Source: BAIKAL-G1 sp943370385 (lineage in GTDB: Bacteria > Cyanobacteriota > Cyanobacteriia > PCC-6307 > Cyanobiaceae). From it: 64,000 nucleotides of DNA. A program made the position numbers and the translations under genes. The notes beneath the pieces were generated by a model. The model searched no databases. It saw only the letters and a list, made by a program, of their open reading frames with translations, and was not told the DNA's origin. The DNA lies in the NCBI GenBank assembly GCA_943370385.1, contig CALRQT020000013.1:1-64000 (forward strand). The letters run 5' to 3'. This document shows positions 25,476-33,703 of this stretch, piece after piece. Position 1 is the first letter of the stretch; each line of letters starts with the position of its first letter.

Positions 25476-27677
25476 ATGAGCGAATCCCGAGTCACCGTTG
25501 CAGTCTCCAACGACTTTTTTAAGTCGCTTAATGCTTTATCAGAGAAGTCGCGCAGCAAGGTGGCGACCTTCATCTCCAGGTTCCGTGCTAACCCTCGCAG
25601 CCCTGGGCTGAATTATGAAAGGATCGAGGGTGGCAAGGACCCATATATACGCTCACTTCGGGTCGATCAGGAGATTCGTTGCATCGTGCGGGCCCCGGAG
25701 AAGGGCGACACCCACGTTCTCCTCTGGGTTGATAAGCATGACGATGCCTACCAGTGGGCACGCCGGCGCACCTGTCATGTCAACCGGATTTCCGGTGCCT
25801 TGCAGGTGGTGGATGTGGACTCTGCAGAGGCTGCGGTTGGCGATGCGATCGAAGCTGCGGTGAGCCAGGCCCTTGCGGCACCCTCCGCAGCAATGCCGAT
25901 TCAGACGACGACAAGATCCGAGTCCCTGTTTTCAGGTTGTGACGATGACCAGCTGATGTTGCTGGGTGTTCCAGAAGCTTTGTTGCCTGCCGTGCGTGTT
26001 GTGACCAGCGATGAGACCCTTAGCCGCTTGATCGAATGGGTACCCCAGAGCTGTGTCGATGGTTTGATTCTTCTGGCCGATGGCCGCGCTATTGAGGACG
26101 TGATCGATGAACTTGAGCGCAGAAGACCTGCCAATATCGATCCGGAAGATCTAGCTACTGCTCTTCAGACCCCAGAAAGCCAGGCAGAGTTCCTTGTCAT
26201 TACTGATGACGATGTCCTGGAGGCGATGCTTGCCGCACCCATGGAACAGTGGCGTGTGTTTCTGCATCCCAGCCAGCGGCGGCTTATTGAAAGGGAGTGG
26301 AGCGGACCTATGCGGGTACTCGGTGGTGCTGGAACCGGCAAAACCGTGGTTGCTATGCATAGGGCTCGGTGGCTAGCCAAACAAATGAAGGAGACCCAGC
26401 CCACTGCACGTATCCTATTCACTACCTTCACTCGCAATCTTGCTACCGACATTCGCAGCAACTTGACGAAAATTTGCAGTCCTGAGGAGTTGCAGCGGTT
26501 GGAAGTGATTCATATCGACGCCTGGGTAATGAATTTCCTCAAAGGTCAAGGCCTCCCCGTGCGTGTATTCAACGAGGGCGCAAGAAAGGCTTGTTGGGAT
26601 ATGGCCATGGCCGTTGCTGATACCTCCCTTGGCCTGGATCGTCGTTTCTATGAAGAGGAGTGGGGGGACGTGGTTCTTGCCCATGGCTACCGCACCCTTC
26701 ATGATTATATTTCAGCGCGTAGGATTGGTCGCGGTCGACGACTCACGCGCCAAAACCGAGTTGATATCTGGCCAGTCTTTGACGCCCTACGTACTGAATT
26801 TCGGCAGCGTGGCTTATGGGAACCGGAAGAAGCAAAGCAAGCTGCAACAGATCTGTTGAGGGAATCCGGCTTGAACGCACGCTACGCAGCGATCGTGGTG
26901 GATGAAGCTCAGGATCTGGATGTCGCCAGCTTCACCTTGATTCGAGCGTTAGCCGGTGAACCCCATTCCAATGATTTATTTATTGTGGGCGACTCTCACC
27001 AACGCATTTATGGTAAACCAGTGGTGCTAAGTCGCTGCGGCATTGAAATCCGGGGCCGTTCCAGAAAGCTACGCATCAATTACCGGACAACGGAAGAAAC
27101 GCGCGCCTGGGCTACTGCTGTTCTGCAAGGACTCGACTTCGATGATCTTGACGGTGGAAGCGATTCAACAAGTGATTACCGCTCGCTGATGCATGGTGAC
27201 TTTCCACTGATCAAGGCGTTCCATGATCCTGCTGATGAGCAACGCTTCCTTTTCGACACCTTGCGTCAGCTCCAACAGGAACAGGGCAGCCTGAGTGCCA
27301 CCTGCGTGGTCGCACGAACCAACAGCGGTGTTGAGAAACTCAACACCGCATTACAGCGCAATGGATTTGCTACACGCATTATCAACAAAGACGAATCGGA
27401 TGACCCCAGTGATCCATCTCTGCGCCTGGCCACGATGCACCGTGTAAAAGGTCTGGAATTCGACCAAGTGTTCATCCCCGGCCTGGATGACTCCCAGATG
27501 CCCCTACGGGTTGAGCTTAATCAGCGACCCGATCAAGTGTCCAGGGAGCTGTTCGAACTACAGGAGCGCTCGCTACTGCATGTTGCCGCAACACGGGCCA
27601 AGAAGCGTGTTGTGGTCAGCTATAGCGGCAAACCATCGTCCCTTATCGCCAATACCCCAGGATCAGACGATGAATAG
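25476..27677 (+). CDS. UvrD/Rep-like helicase with N-terminal RelE/ParE-like domain
   Basis: The first ~95 residues (FFKSLNALSEKSRSKVATFI, IRSLRVDQEIRCIV, VLLWVDKHDDAYQWARRR) have the RelE/ParE beta-sheet pattern. After a linker comes a superfamily 1 helicase: LGGAGTGKTVVAMHRAR (Walker A, about 283-290), FTTFTRNLA, VVDEAQDL (476-479), GDSHQRIYG, LRINYRT, TMHRVKGLEFDQVFI and HVAATRAKKR. It follows the giant helicase by 47 bp on the same strand and probably shares its transcript. A RelE-type domain fused to UvrD could contact ribosomes or RNA, or serve only as a fold for binding; this is unresolved. Confidence 0.87.
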   Translation: MSESRVTVAVSNDFFKSLNALSEKSRSKVATFISRFRANPRSPGLNYERIEGGKDPYIRSLRVDQEIRCIVRAPEKGDTHVLLWVDKHDDAYQWARRRTCHVNRISGALQVVDVDSAEAAVGDAIEAAVSQALAAPSAAMPIQTTTRSESLFSGCDDDQLMLLGVPEALLPAVRVVTSDETLSRLIEWVPQSCVDGLILLADGRAIEDVIDELERRRPANIDPEDLATALQTPESQAEFLVITDDDVLEAMLAAPMEQWRVFLHPSQRRLIEREWSGPMRVLGGAGTGKTVVAMHRARWLAKQMKETQPTARILFTTFTRNLATDIRSNLTKICSPEELQRLEVIHIDAWVMNFLKGQGLPVRVFNEGARKACWDMAMAVADTSLGLDRRFYEEEWGDVVLAHGYRTLHDYISARRIGRGRRLTRQNRVDIWPVFDALRTEFRQRGLWEPEEAKQAATDLLRESGLNARYAAIVVDEAQDLDVASFTLIRALAGEPHSNDLFIVGDSHQRIYGKPVVLSRCGIEIRGRSRKLRINYRTTEETRAWATAVLQGLDFDDLDGGSDSTSDYRSLMHGDFPLIKAFHDPADEQRFLFDTLRQLQQEQGSLSATCVVARTNSGVEKLNTALQRNGFATRIINKDESDDPSDPSLRLATMHRVKGLEFDQVFIPGLDDSQMPLRVELNQRPDQVSRELFELQERSLLHVAATRAKKRVVVSYSGKPSSLIANTPGSDDE

Positions 27678-27685
27678 AGGTTCTG

Positions 27686-28021
27686 CTAGCTGAAATCCAA
27701 CACGGTCCAAGTGGTGCTACACACCGGCCCACAGGCCATGCCGCAAGTAGTGATTTCAAAGGCCACCCAGCAGGGCTTATCGACGCTTTTTAGAAACGCC
27801 ACCACGTCTACACTTTCATCAGCAGCGTCTTGAATGGCGAGGTGTGCTGCCCACTGGAGCTGGAGCTCATCGCACAGGAGCTCTGGTTGCTCAGGCACTT
27901 CATGGCACCAGAAGCCCCGAACCGTATGGGCATTGGGCTCGCCGCTCTCCTTGAACACCGATTCTCCGGTGGCTGGACAGAAGAAATTCCAGTCGTCGCG
28001 TTCGAGTTGGATCAGTTGCAT
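27686..28021 (-). CDS. Hypothetical cysteine-containing protein
   Basis: The start at 28021 (MQLIQLERDDWNFFCPATGE) gives 111 residues with several cysteines (FFCPATGE, FWCHEVPEQPELLC, CGMACGPVCSTTW) that might bind metal. I do not know the family. It converges on the UvrD gene, 8 bp apart, and its start faces the MltR-like gene. Confidence 0.65.
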   Translation of the reverse strand: MQLIQLERDDWNFFCPATGESVFKESGEPNAHTVRGFWCHEVPEQPELLCDELQLQWAAHLAIQDAADESVDVVAFLKSVDKPCWVAFEITTCGMACGPVCSTTWTVLDFS

Positions 28022-28116
28022 GGCTGTGCTTTGCTCTGGCTGCACTGTTGCCGGCCCAATCACCCTTCAGCTTTTTTCCGTGCGAAAGACCAATATGGGC
28101 AGGCCGCTCCTTGTTG

Positions 28117-28716
28117 ATGACCCCTCCGGAGCCGACCAGCTCGCCTGACCTGGCGGCAGCGCAAGCCGCCCGCACCATCGCCCTTCAGATGCTGGAGGAG
28201 CGCGGTCGTGGCGCCGTGCTGGTGGGTGTCGCCCGGGTGGATGCAGCCCTGGAGCACCTTCTGCAGGCGGTGATGGCACCAGGCCCGTCTAAGGCTGATG
28301 GTTTGTTTCTGCCGGAGCGGCCCTTGGGGTCCCTGGGCGCCAAGGTCGCCTTGGCATGCAGGCTTGGATTGATTGATGCACAGGTGGAGCGGGCCCTCTC
28401 CGCCCTGCGAAAACTGCGCAACGCCTTCGCCCACTCCACTGAATCGGCTTCGCTAAGCGATCCAGTCCATAGCGCCCGCCTGGCCGAGATCTACACCGCA
28501 GCCAGCATCAACCCCCTTTGGGCACCCCTGGAGACCGTTCTCACTGCCCAGCCTCCCTCAGCGCACGGACCGTTGGAGCCTGCTCTGCGGGACTACATCC
28601 TGCTGATCACGATCCTGGTGGCCTTCCTGGAAGCTAGGGCCCAGCAGCTCAAGCCGTACAGGGCTCCGGTGGTGATGGGCTTCTCTGGGGTGATTCGCGT
28701 GGAAGCGGCCAGCTGA
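28117..28716 (+). CDS. MltR-like (mannitol repressor fold) protein
   Basis: The ATG at 28117 (MTPPEPTSSPDLAAAQ) is the likely start; an earlier start at 28048 is less plausible. The helical core GAVLVGVARVDAALEHLLQA, PLGSLGAKVALACRLGLID and LRKLRNAFAHS resembles the MltR/DUF4145-like family, whose members sit beside various TA and defence genes. A regulatory or HEPN-like role is possible; RNAFAHS recalls the HEPN R-x4-6-H motif. Confidence 0.65.
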   Translation: MTPPEPTSSPDLAAAQAARTIALQMLEERGRGAVLVGVARVDAALEHLLQAVMAPGPSKADGLFLPERPLGSLGAKVALACRLGLIDAQVERALSALRKLRNAFAHSTESASLSDPVHSARLAEIYTAASINPLWAPLETVLTAQPPSAHGPLEPALRDYILLITILVAFLEARAQQLKPYRAPVVMGFSGVIRVEAAS

Positions 28717-28863
28717 GCACGTCAAACGATGGTCTGCAGCGCAATCGATCAGGCTATGGCGCCTGAGTGAGGCTGGCAGCAGCTCGGGCTCCTGAGCCCG
28801 TTCAGGCGGGAGATGCCCACTACAGCCTGGGCACCACCGTCCGACCTGGGTCACAATGGGTTC

Positions 28864-29205
28864 ATGGCTATCGAGACTGGCTTACACCTAAACAAACGGC
28901 TAGCGGGCATGGCCGCCGAGATCCGACAGGTGATCCCGGCAGCAGAAGTCCGGTTGTTCGGTTCTTGGGCCCGTGGTGATGCTCGACCCGAATCAGATGT
29001 GGATCTATTGATCACTGCCCCAGATGATTGGTTGGGTCAAAGGGATCGATTTGCACTCCTTGGCGAACTCTGGGGTGCGGTAGCCCAGCCTGACCTGTCG
29101 GTTGACCTGGTCCTCCATTCCCGCAGTGAAGCCGCTAGGCGCGGCCAGGAGCCTGGTTCCCTTGTGTATGAGGCCATTCGCGACGGAGTTCTGCTTGATG
29201 ACTAG
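28864..29205 (+). CDS. MNT nucleotidyltransferase antitoxin, pair 3
   Basis: This 113-residue polymerase-beta-fold protein has VRLFGSWARGDARPESDVDLL and the third Asp in LSVDLVLH. It starts at ATG 28864 and overlaps the HEPN gene by 8 bp. It is more distant from the two MNT copies at 14 and 17 kb than those are from each other, so it is an independent module. Confidence 0.85.
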   Translation: MAIETGLHLNKRLAGMAAEIRQVIPAAEVRLFGSWARGDARPESDVDLLITAPDDWLGQRDRFALLGELWGAVAQPDLSVDLVLHSRSEAARRGQEPGSLVYEAIRDGVLLDD

Positions 29206-29575
29206 CCCTGAAGCCTCCCGCTTGCTGCGCGTGGCTCGCCGCGATTTGAAGATGGCGCGAAGATTGCTTGACCCGGAAGTGGAGGAGGCCAGTTGGGGAT
29301 GGGCCACTCAGCAATGCCTGGAGAAGACCTTGAAGGCCTGGCTCCATACGCTAGGGACCAAGCCCCCTCCAACCCATGACCTGGCGCGATTGCTGCTTTT
29401 GCTTCAGGAACTAGATGTGAATGTGGGCGATTTACTGCCTTTTCGTGCCTTCACAACCTTTGCAGTCCAGACCCGCTACGAAGACGAACCGGATGAGCTT
29501 GGTCTTGATCGTGTCTCCTGGAGCAACCGCGCTGAAGCGTTGATTGAGTTGGTGCAGAGCAAGCTCAGCAGTTAA
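29198..29575 (+). CDS. HEPN-domain toxin, pair 3
   Basis: The ATG at 29198 overlaps the MNT stop. It encodes a 125-residue helical protein, ARRDLKMARRLLDPEVEEA, WATQQCLEKTLKAWLHTLG, PPTHDLARLLLLLQEL. THDL sits where HEPN RNases have their catalytic His-containing motif. It forms an MNT/HEPN TA pair. Confidence 0.82.
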   Translation: MTSPEASRLLRVARRDLKMARRLLDPEVEEASWGWATQQCLEKTLKAWLHTLGTKPPPTHDLARLLLLLQELDVNVGDLLPFRAFTTFAVQTRYEDEPDELGLDRVSWSNRAEALIELVQSKLSS

Positions 29576-29657
29576 GGGATTAATATCCCTCTCGGCATGC
29601 GAGCTCCTTAGTTCGATGTCCATGGGCGCTGCCCACTGCTTCATAGCTCTCAAGTGG

Positions 29658-29802
29658 TTACTCTCGCCCGCTGTGTAGCGCCCCATCCGGCGCAATCAAC
29701 TCCACCGCCTGCCGGGCCTCCCCCAGCACCTGAAAGAGCACCTGGCGCTAGGCCTGGAGTAGGGCAATCCAATGCTCCAGATAGGCGGCATTGAATCGGC
29801 AC
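29658..29802 (-). pseudogene. ArdC-like antirestriction protein, C-terminal remnant
   Basis: The - strand reads RFNAAYLEHWIALLQA, an in-frame TAG, then RQVLFQVLGEARQAVELIAP and a stop. This matches the last ~40 residues of ArdC-type ssDNA-binding/zincin antirestriction proteins (…YLxxWLxxLKxDKRAVFxAA…QAxxFL). Nothing upstream in frame restores the gene. Stretches 29580-29657 and 29803-30024 hold no supported feature. Confidence 0.5.
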
Positions 29803-30024
29803 GCACGGATTACTCACCAAGTTGCCAGTAGCCCCCTCGGGGTCCCCCTCTTCCCCCTGCTGATCCTGCAGTGGCTGTACAACCCCATCCAGGCTTGACA
29901 CCTTTAGATCAGCCCTTGCCCCTCAACAATCCCATCGCTGGGCGAGAGCAACTCTGGATTCAGATGCGCCCCCTGCACCACCAGCGCTACCCGCATCGAA
30001 AGACAGACCTATCCAGCCCCCTCG

Positions 30025-30213
30025 ATAAAACAACGACTCACAAATGGAGAGGTCATCGCCCTAAGCAGGCAGCTGTAGCTGACCTGGAAGCGCTGTTCAT
30101 CGCCAACCGACAAGGCAATTATCGCCCCGCTCACCACCAAGTGGTGGCTGGAGGCGACCTCGATGTTGATGCTGGGGGATCTCAGACCGGCCGGATCGGC
30201 ATCCTGTTCGCCC
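30025..30213. repeat. 189-bp direct repeat, left copy
   Basis: It begins ATAAAACAACGACTCACAAA and ends GGATCGGCATCCTGTTCGCCC. The same stretch recurs at 32045-32233 with scattered substitutions and no length change. On the - strand it encodes DEQRFQVSYSCLLRAMTSPF and flanking residues, conserved in both copies, so it is probably a fragment of an unrecognised protein gene. This copy abuts the HsdR remnant. Confidence 0.7.
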
Positions 30214-30459
30214 TCGCCGCCAATGGCAGCGCCGTGCAGGTGATTGGCGACGACATGCTCAAACTGATCGCCGCGGCATTGATCAACCAGGTGAAAAAGA
30301 GCGTGACGATTGACTTGAGCCTGCGCGAAGGCGCTCGCGCCAGGATCCGAGTGATGGTGAAGCACATTCTCAACAAATACGGTTACCCCCGATCTTCAGG
30401 AAGAGGCTGTAAAAACCCTCTTAGCCCAAGCGGAACTGCTCTGCGCAGTCTGGGTGTGA
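30214..30459 (+). pseudogene. Type I restriction HsdR, C-terminal remnant
   Basis: The + strand reads VQVIGDDMLKLIAAALINQV, TIDLSLREGARARIRVMV and KHILNKYGYP, then after a one-base shift PDLQEEAVKTLLAQAELL and a stop. This is the conserved C-terminal segment of HsdR motor subunits. The rest of hsdR, hsdM and hsdS are absent. Confidence 0.65.
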
Positions 30460-30498
30460 AACAGCGGTGGCACTTCTCAGTGCTGCTGCCTTTGCCCC

Positions 30499-30873
30499 TT
30501 GGCCACGCGCGCCGTCTATTCCTTTACCGGCTTCCCCGGCAGGCCAGAACGCCACCTCTACCTCCACCACGACGGCTACCCCACCGGCGCCGCCTGGCGG
30601 TTTGCTGTCGCCCTGCGGGACGCCAGGGACGCCTCCGCTTTCTTCTCCTCCTTCCTATACACCCAACCCAAAGCGGAACCCCTGGCCAGTCCTGAGCAGG
30701 CCGCCGATGCCGAGTACCGCTACCAGGTGACGTTCATCCCGAGGGCCCATGCCCAGCTTCAGGTGCAGTGCTGGCGGCGCCTACCTGGCGATGACAGCTG
30801 GAGCCTGCGCTGCACTCCGATGGCCCTGACCACCTTCATCCAGCGCTTTCTGCCGGGGGAGCCTGCGCCCTGA
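30499..30873 (+). CDS. Hypothetical protein with HHDGYPTGAA motif
   Basis: Starts at TTG 30499 (MATRAVYSFTGFPG). The opening pattern TRAVYxF…HLYLHHDGYPTGAAWRF is a recurring motif in small proteins of unknown function in bacteria and phages. The 124-residue length and good codon use support a real gene. No function can be given. Confidence 0.6.
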   Translation: MATRAVYSFTGFPGRPERHLYLHHDGYPTGAAWRFAVALRDARDASAFFSSFLYTQPKAEPLASPEQAADAEYRYQVTFIPRAHAQLQVQCWRRLPGDDSWSLRCTPMALTTFIQRFLPGEPAP

Positions 30874-30920
30874 CCAGGCTGTCTTGGCTGCCCTAACTGC
30901 CCTGGCTGGCCAGCCAGGGC

Positions 30921-31865
30921 CTAGCGCCGCAGGGCTTCCCGGTGGGCCGCCATAAAGCGCTCCTGCCCGCGGCTGAACGGTCGGATCAGATTCGCTCCTT
31001 CGATGCCCCAGCAGCGCAAGGCCTCCCCGGCCGCCTCGTGTTGCCAGATCAGCGCACCACCAGTGTCAAAGCTGATCCAATGGCGATCAAACAGCTTGTC
31101 CACATGGGGGGAGAGCAGCAGGCCATTGAATCCGCTGAGGCGTTCGCTGTTGTCGCAGGATCGCCAGGGTTTGATGTGGCTGGCCACCAGGAACTCCTGC
31201 CGTTCCAGCCCCGTGACCCGGCAGGCCGGCTCCAGCTCCGCCACCCGATGGCGAAACAGCCCTTGCCCCAGCCGCGCCTTGGTGAGCGCATCGCGCTCGG
31301 TGTTGCTGGGAACCTCCCGCAGTCGCTGCATGTCGTCTAGCAACGAGACCGTGTAGTCCCCTTCCTCGGCCAGCACCAACAGGTGCACCCGCACCGCAGC
31401 ATCGGCGTGGTTTTCGATCAGCTTCAGCAGCAACTGCCCCAGGGTTTCGCTCAACCCGGCCAGGTACACCCCCTGGTTGCCCCGGCCCGTGCTGGTGCTG
31501 ATCGGGCTGTGGCGTTCCGGCAGCAGCGGTTGCAGCAGCTCAAAGTAAGTCTTGGGCACTAGGGCCTGGCGCAGCGGCTGCCAGTTCACCCGCACCAGCC
31601 AGCCCTCCTGGCTCCAGTTTTCCCCGGCCGTGCCGAACTCCGGCGGCTTGGTGGCCGTGATCGCCGCCGTTTCCACCAGGCCGATCTGGCTGATGCGCCC
31701 ATTCGCGTAGCTGAACACCCCATCCCCGCGCTGGCAGCGGGTGAGGTTGTCGTAGCTCCCATTGCGGGCGCCGTTGGCATTGGCCTTCGGCGACCAGATG
31801 TAGCCGCCGTCGGTCTCCTGCCGGTAGGTCTGCTTGTGGTTCACCCACCAAAAGGCCAAGGCCAT
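30921..31865 (-). CDS. HNH endonuclease with EVE-like N-terminal domain
   Basis: ATG at 31865 (MALAFWWVNHKQTYRQE). Residues 1-100 (WVNHKQTYRQETDGGYIWSP, GDGVFSYANGRISQIGLVE, WLVRVNWQPL) look like the EVE/PUA-like fold that binds modified bases. The C-terminal third has the HNH_2 pattern ACRVTGLERQEFLVASHIKP, FNGLLLSPHVDKLFDRHWIS. EVE-nuclease fusions act as type IV-like restriction enzymes against phage DNA with modified bases; that role is inferred. It lies between the two copies of the 189-bp repeat. Confidence 0.82.
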   Translation of the reverse strand: MALAFWWVNHKQTYRQETDGGYIWSPKANANGARNGSYDNLTRCQRGDGVFSYANGRISQIGLVETAAITATKPPEFGTAGENWSQEGWLVRVNWQPLRQALVPKTYFELLQPLLPERHSPISTSTGRGNQGVYLAGLSETLGQLLLKLIENHADAAVRVHLLVLAEEGDYTVSLLDDMQRLREVPSNTERDALTKARLGQGLFRHRVAELEPACRVTGLERQEFLVASHIKPWRSCDNSERLSGFNGLLLSPHVDKLFDRHWISFDTGGALIWQHEAAGEALRCWGIEGANLIRPFSRGQERFMAAHREALRR

Positions 31866-32044
31866 TCTCCCTTCTTTGGAGTTGTCTAGCAACAGATAAG
31901 TCTGTTGGCCAATTCCGTTTTACAAGGCCCGATGACGTATTTCGCTTCCGATCACGTCACTGCCCCAGGGTGACCTTGCGACCAAACAACTCGGATGGTG
32001 TGCCCTTGCCCGATTCACACCTTGGATCGGGGGATGGCCCCCCA

Positions 32045-32233
32045 ATAAAACAACGACTCACAAACGGAGAGGTCATCGCTCGCAGCAAGCAGCTGTAGCT
32101 GACCTGGAAGCGCTGTTCATCGCCCACCGACCAGGCCGACACCGCCCCGCCCACGACCAGGTGGTCGCTGGAGGCGCCCTCGATGTTGATGCCAGGGGAA
32201 CTCAGGCCGGCCGGATCGGCATCCTGTTTGCCC
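32045..32233. repeat. 189-bp direct repeat, right copy
   Basis: Same stretch as 30025-30213. Here the - strand reading is open over a longer distance (DPAGLSSPGINIEGASSDHL, VVGGAVSAWSVGDEQRFQ) but lacks a start codon and is cut by stops on both sides. The following 32234-32629 contains only short open frames; nothing is supported there. Confidence 0.7.
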
Positions 32234-32629
32234 AGGGCAAGCAGCGCTAATAGGCCATGGGCATGGTCAGGTCATGGACCTGTTGTAAAAATGTCAAATA
32301 AGCCAGAACCCATCACTATCCCAGACTTGCAACCCGTCTGGATGAAGATTTCAGGGCACAGAAGTGGCCGCTGGATGGGGTGAATAGGTCCATTCTAGGG
32401 GCTAGCCAAACGTTAAACCTCTGGGTTTTGTCCCTGCCCTGAGGCAGCAATAGGGCACATTCGGATCGCAGCAGAGCATCACGGCGACGGCCATGGTCGG
32501 CTGAGCCTGGAACGTCCCACTTGTTGCTCGCTTAGGTGAGGGGCGCGTAGTGCCTCGTGTCAGCCCTAAGGGGGTATCAGGCTCGATTCTGTGGACTCGG
32601 CTTGCATGGCATCCGGGTTGAATCAGGCC

Positions 32630-33004
32630 CTACGCCCATCCGTCCTCCGGACCTGCCAACCCCTGGTCCTGGGCTAGTACCGCCAGACGCCTGTCCTGGG
32701 TCCATAGGCCACTGTGGCTCAGCTTGGCGGCTGCCAGCAGGTGGGCGTCGACATAACCGATTCCTCGACCCATCAGGTTGCTCCTCTCGATCAGCAGCAA
32801 CACTTCCGAGTCGCTGGCCACCACTGCCGCTGGCAGGCCCTGCAAGAGCTCCAAGACCTGGTTTCGGATGCGAAGGTTGCCGCAGGCGATCTCACCAATC
32901 ACCCAGGGATGGATCAAGACCTCCCCTTCCTCAAGAAAGTTGGCCAGGAGTGGCAACCCGCTGCGCAGATGGTCCACCCAAACCGAGCTGTCGACGAGGA
33001 TCAA
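32630..33004 (-). CDS. vapC: VapC PIN-domain toxin
   Basis: This 124-residue PIN protein has MILVDSSVWVDHLR (first Asp), VIGEIACGNL (Glu), GYVDAHLLAAA (Asp) and WTQDRRLAVLA (Asp). Its ATG overlaps the stop of the antitoxin gene by 4 bp (ATGA). VapC toxins cleave tRNA or rRNA. Confidence 0.88.
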   Translation of the reverse strand: MILVDSSVWVDHLRSGLPLLANFLEEGEVLIHPWVIGEIACGNLRIRNQVLELLQGLPAAVVASDSEVLLLIERSNLMGRGIGYVDAHLLAAAKLSHSGLWTQDRRLAVLAQDQGLAGPEDGWA

Positions 33005-33195
33005 GCGGCGCTCTGGCGACGGGTGGTCGGCTCCAGCTGGGGTTCACTGCCACCTAGCGCCGCCAGGCGACGGGCACTTTCCCGTTGAACCAGGGCCCCC
33101 AGGGCTTCCTTCAACAGGGCGCTGCGTTCTAGATGGCCGCACAGCTGTTCTGCTTTGGCCAGCAGTTGATCGTCGAGGGTCACGGTGGTGCGCAT
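33001..33195 (-). CDS. vapB: VapB ribbon-helix-helix antitoxin
   Basis: The start at 33195 gives MRTTVTLDDQLLAKAEQLCG, an RHH DNA-binding strand and helix, then SALLKEALGALVQRESARRLAALGG. This is the typical type II VapB of the DUF2191 type. The ATGA overlap with vapC indicates translational coupling. Confidence 0.85.
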   Translation of the reverse strand: MRTTVTLDDQLLAKAEQLCGHLERSALLKEALGALVQRESARRLAALGGSEPQLEPTTRRQSAA

Positions 33196-33448
33196 GGACC
33201 AGGGCGGAGCTCCCATCATTCTAGTCATCATTTGATGACGCTTTGGATGCTCGCCTGGTCTAGGGCTTGCTAAGGCTGGGATCACTCCCCTGTCTGCCAT
33301 TGATATCCCCTAGTTCCACCAACTAGAGACAGCAAGAGGGCGGGGCAATGGGGGCCAGCAACCACTGCCCTGGAATTCAGCTGGAAAGACAGCAGGCCTG
33401 GCATCGGCCTGGGTCAAGATTGCCCCTGTGCCCCGTTTGATTGCGCCC

Positions 33449-33703
33449 ATGCGTTGCCCTGCTCCCCTGCTGGCCCTTGCTGCAGCCCTCGGTGCCTGGC
33501 TGGGCGCGGCCCCTGCGGCGATGGCAGCCCCGGATCCAACGGGCCCAGGGGGCACCAAGGCGATGTTTGCCACGAAGGCCGAGGCGGAAGCCGCTGCCAA
33601 GCAGTTCCACTGCCAAGGTGCCCACAAGATGGGAACGCTATGGATGCCTTGCGCCAGCCCCGGCGATGCCACCGGTAGCCACAGCGGCTCGATGGCGCAT
33701 TGA
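33449..33703 (+). CDS. Secreted DUF3721 protein
   Basis: A signal peptide (LLALAAALGAWLGAAPAAMA) is followed by a short DUF3721 domain: ATKAEAEAAAKQFHCQGAHK, MGTLWMPCAS. The two cysteines in HCxGAHxMGxxWMPC are the family hallmark. DUF3721 is common in marine and freshwater picocyanobacteria and has no known role. A GTG at 33428 is an alternative start. The stop overlaps the next ATG (TGATG). Confidence 0.75.
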   Translation: MRCPAPLLALAAALGAWLGAAPAAMAAPDPTGPGGTKAMFATKAEAEAAAKQFHCQGAHKMGTLWMPCASPGDATGSHSGSMAH

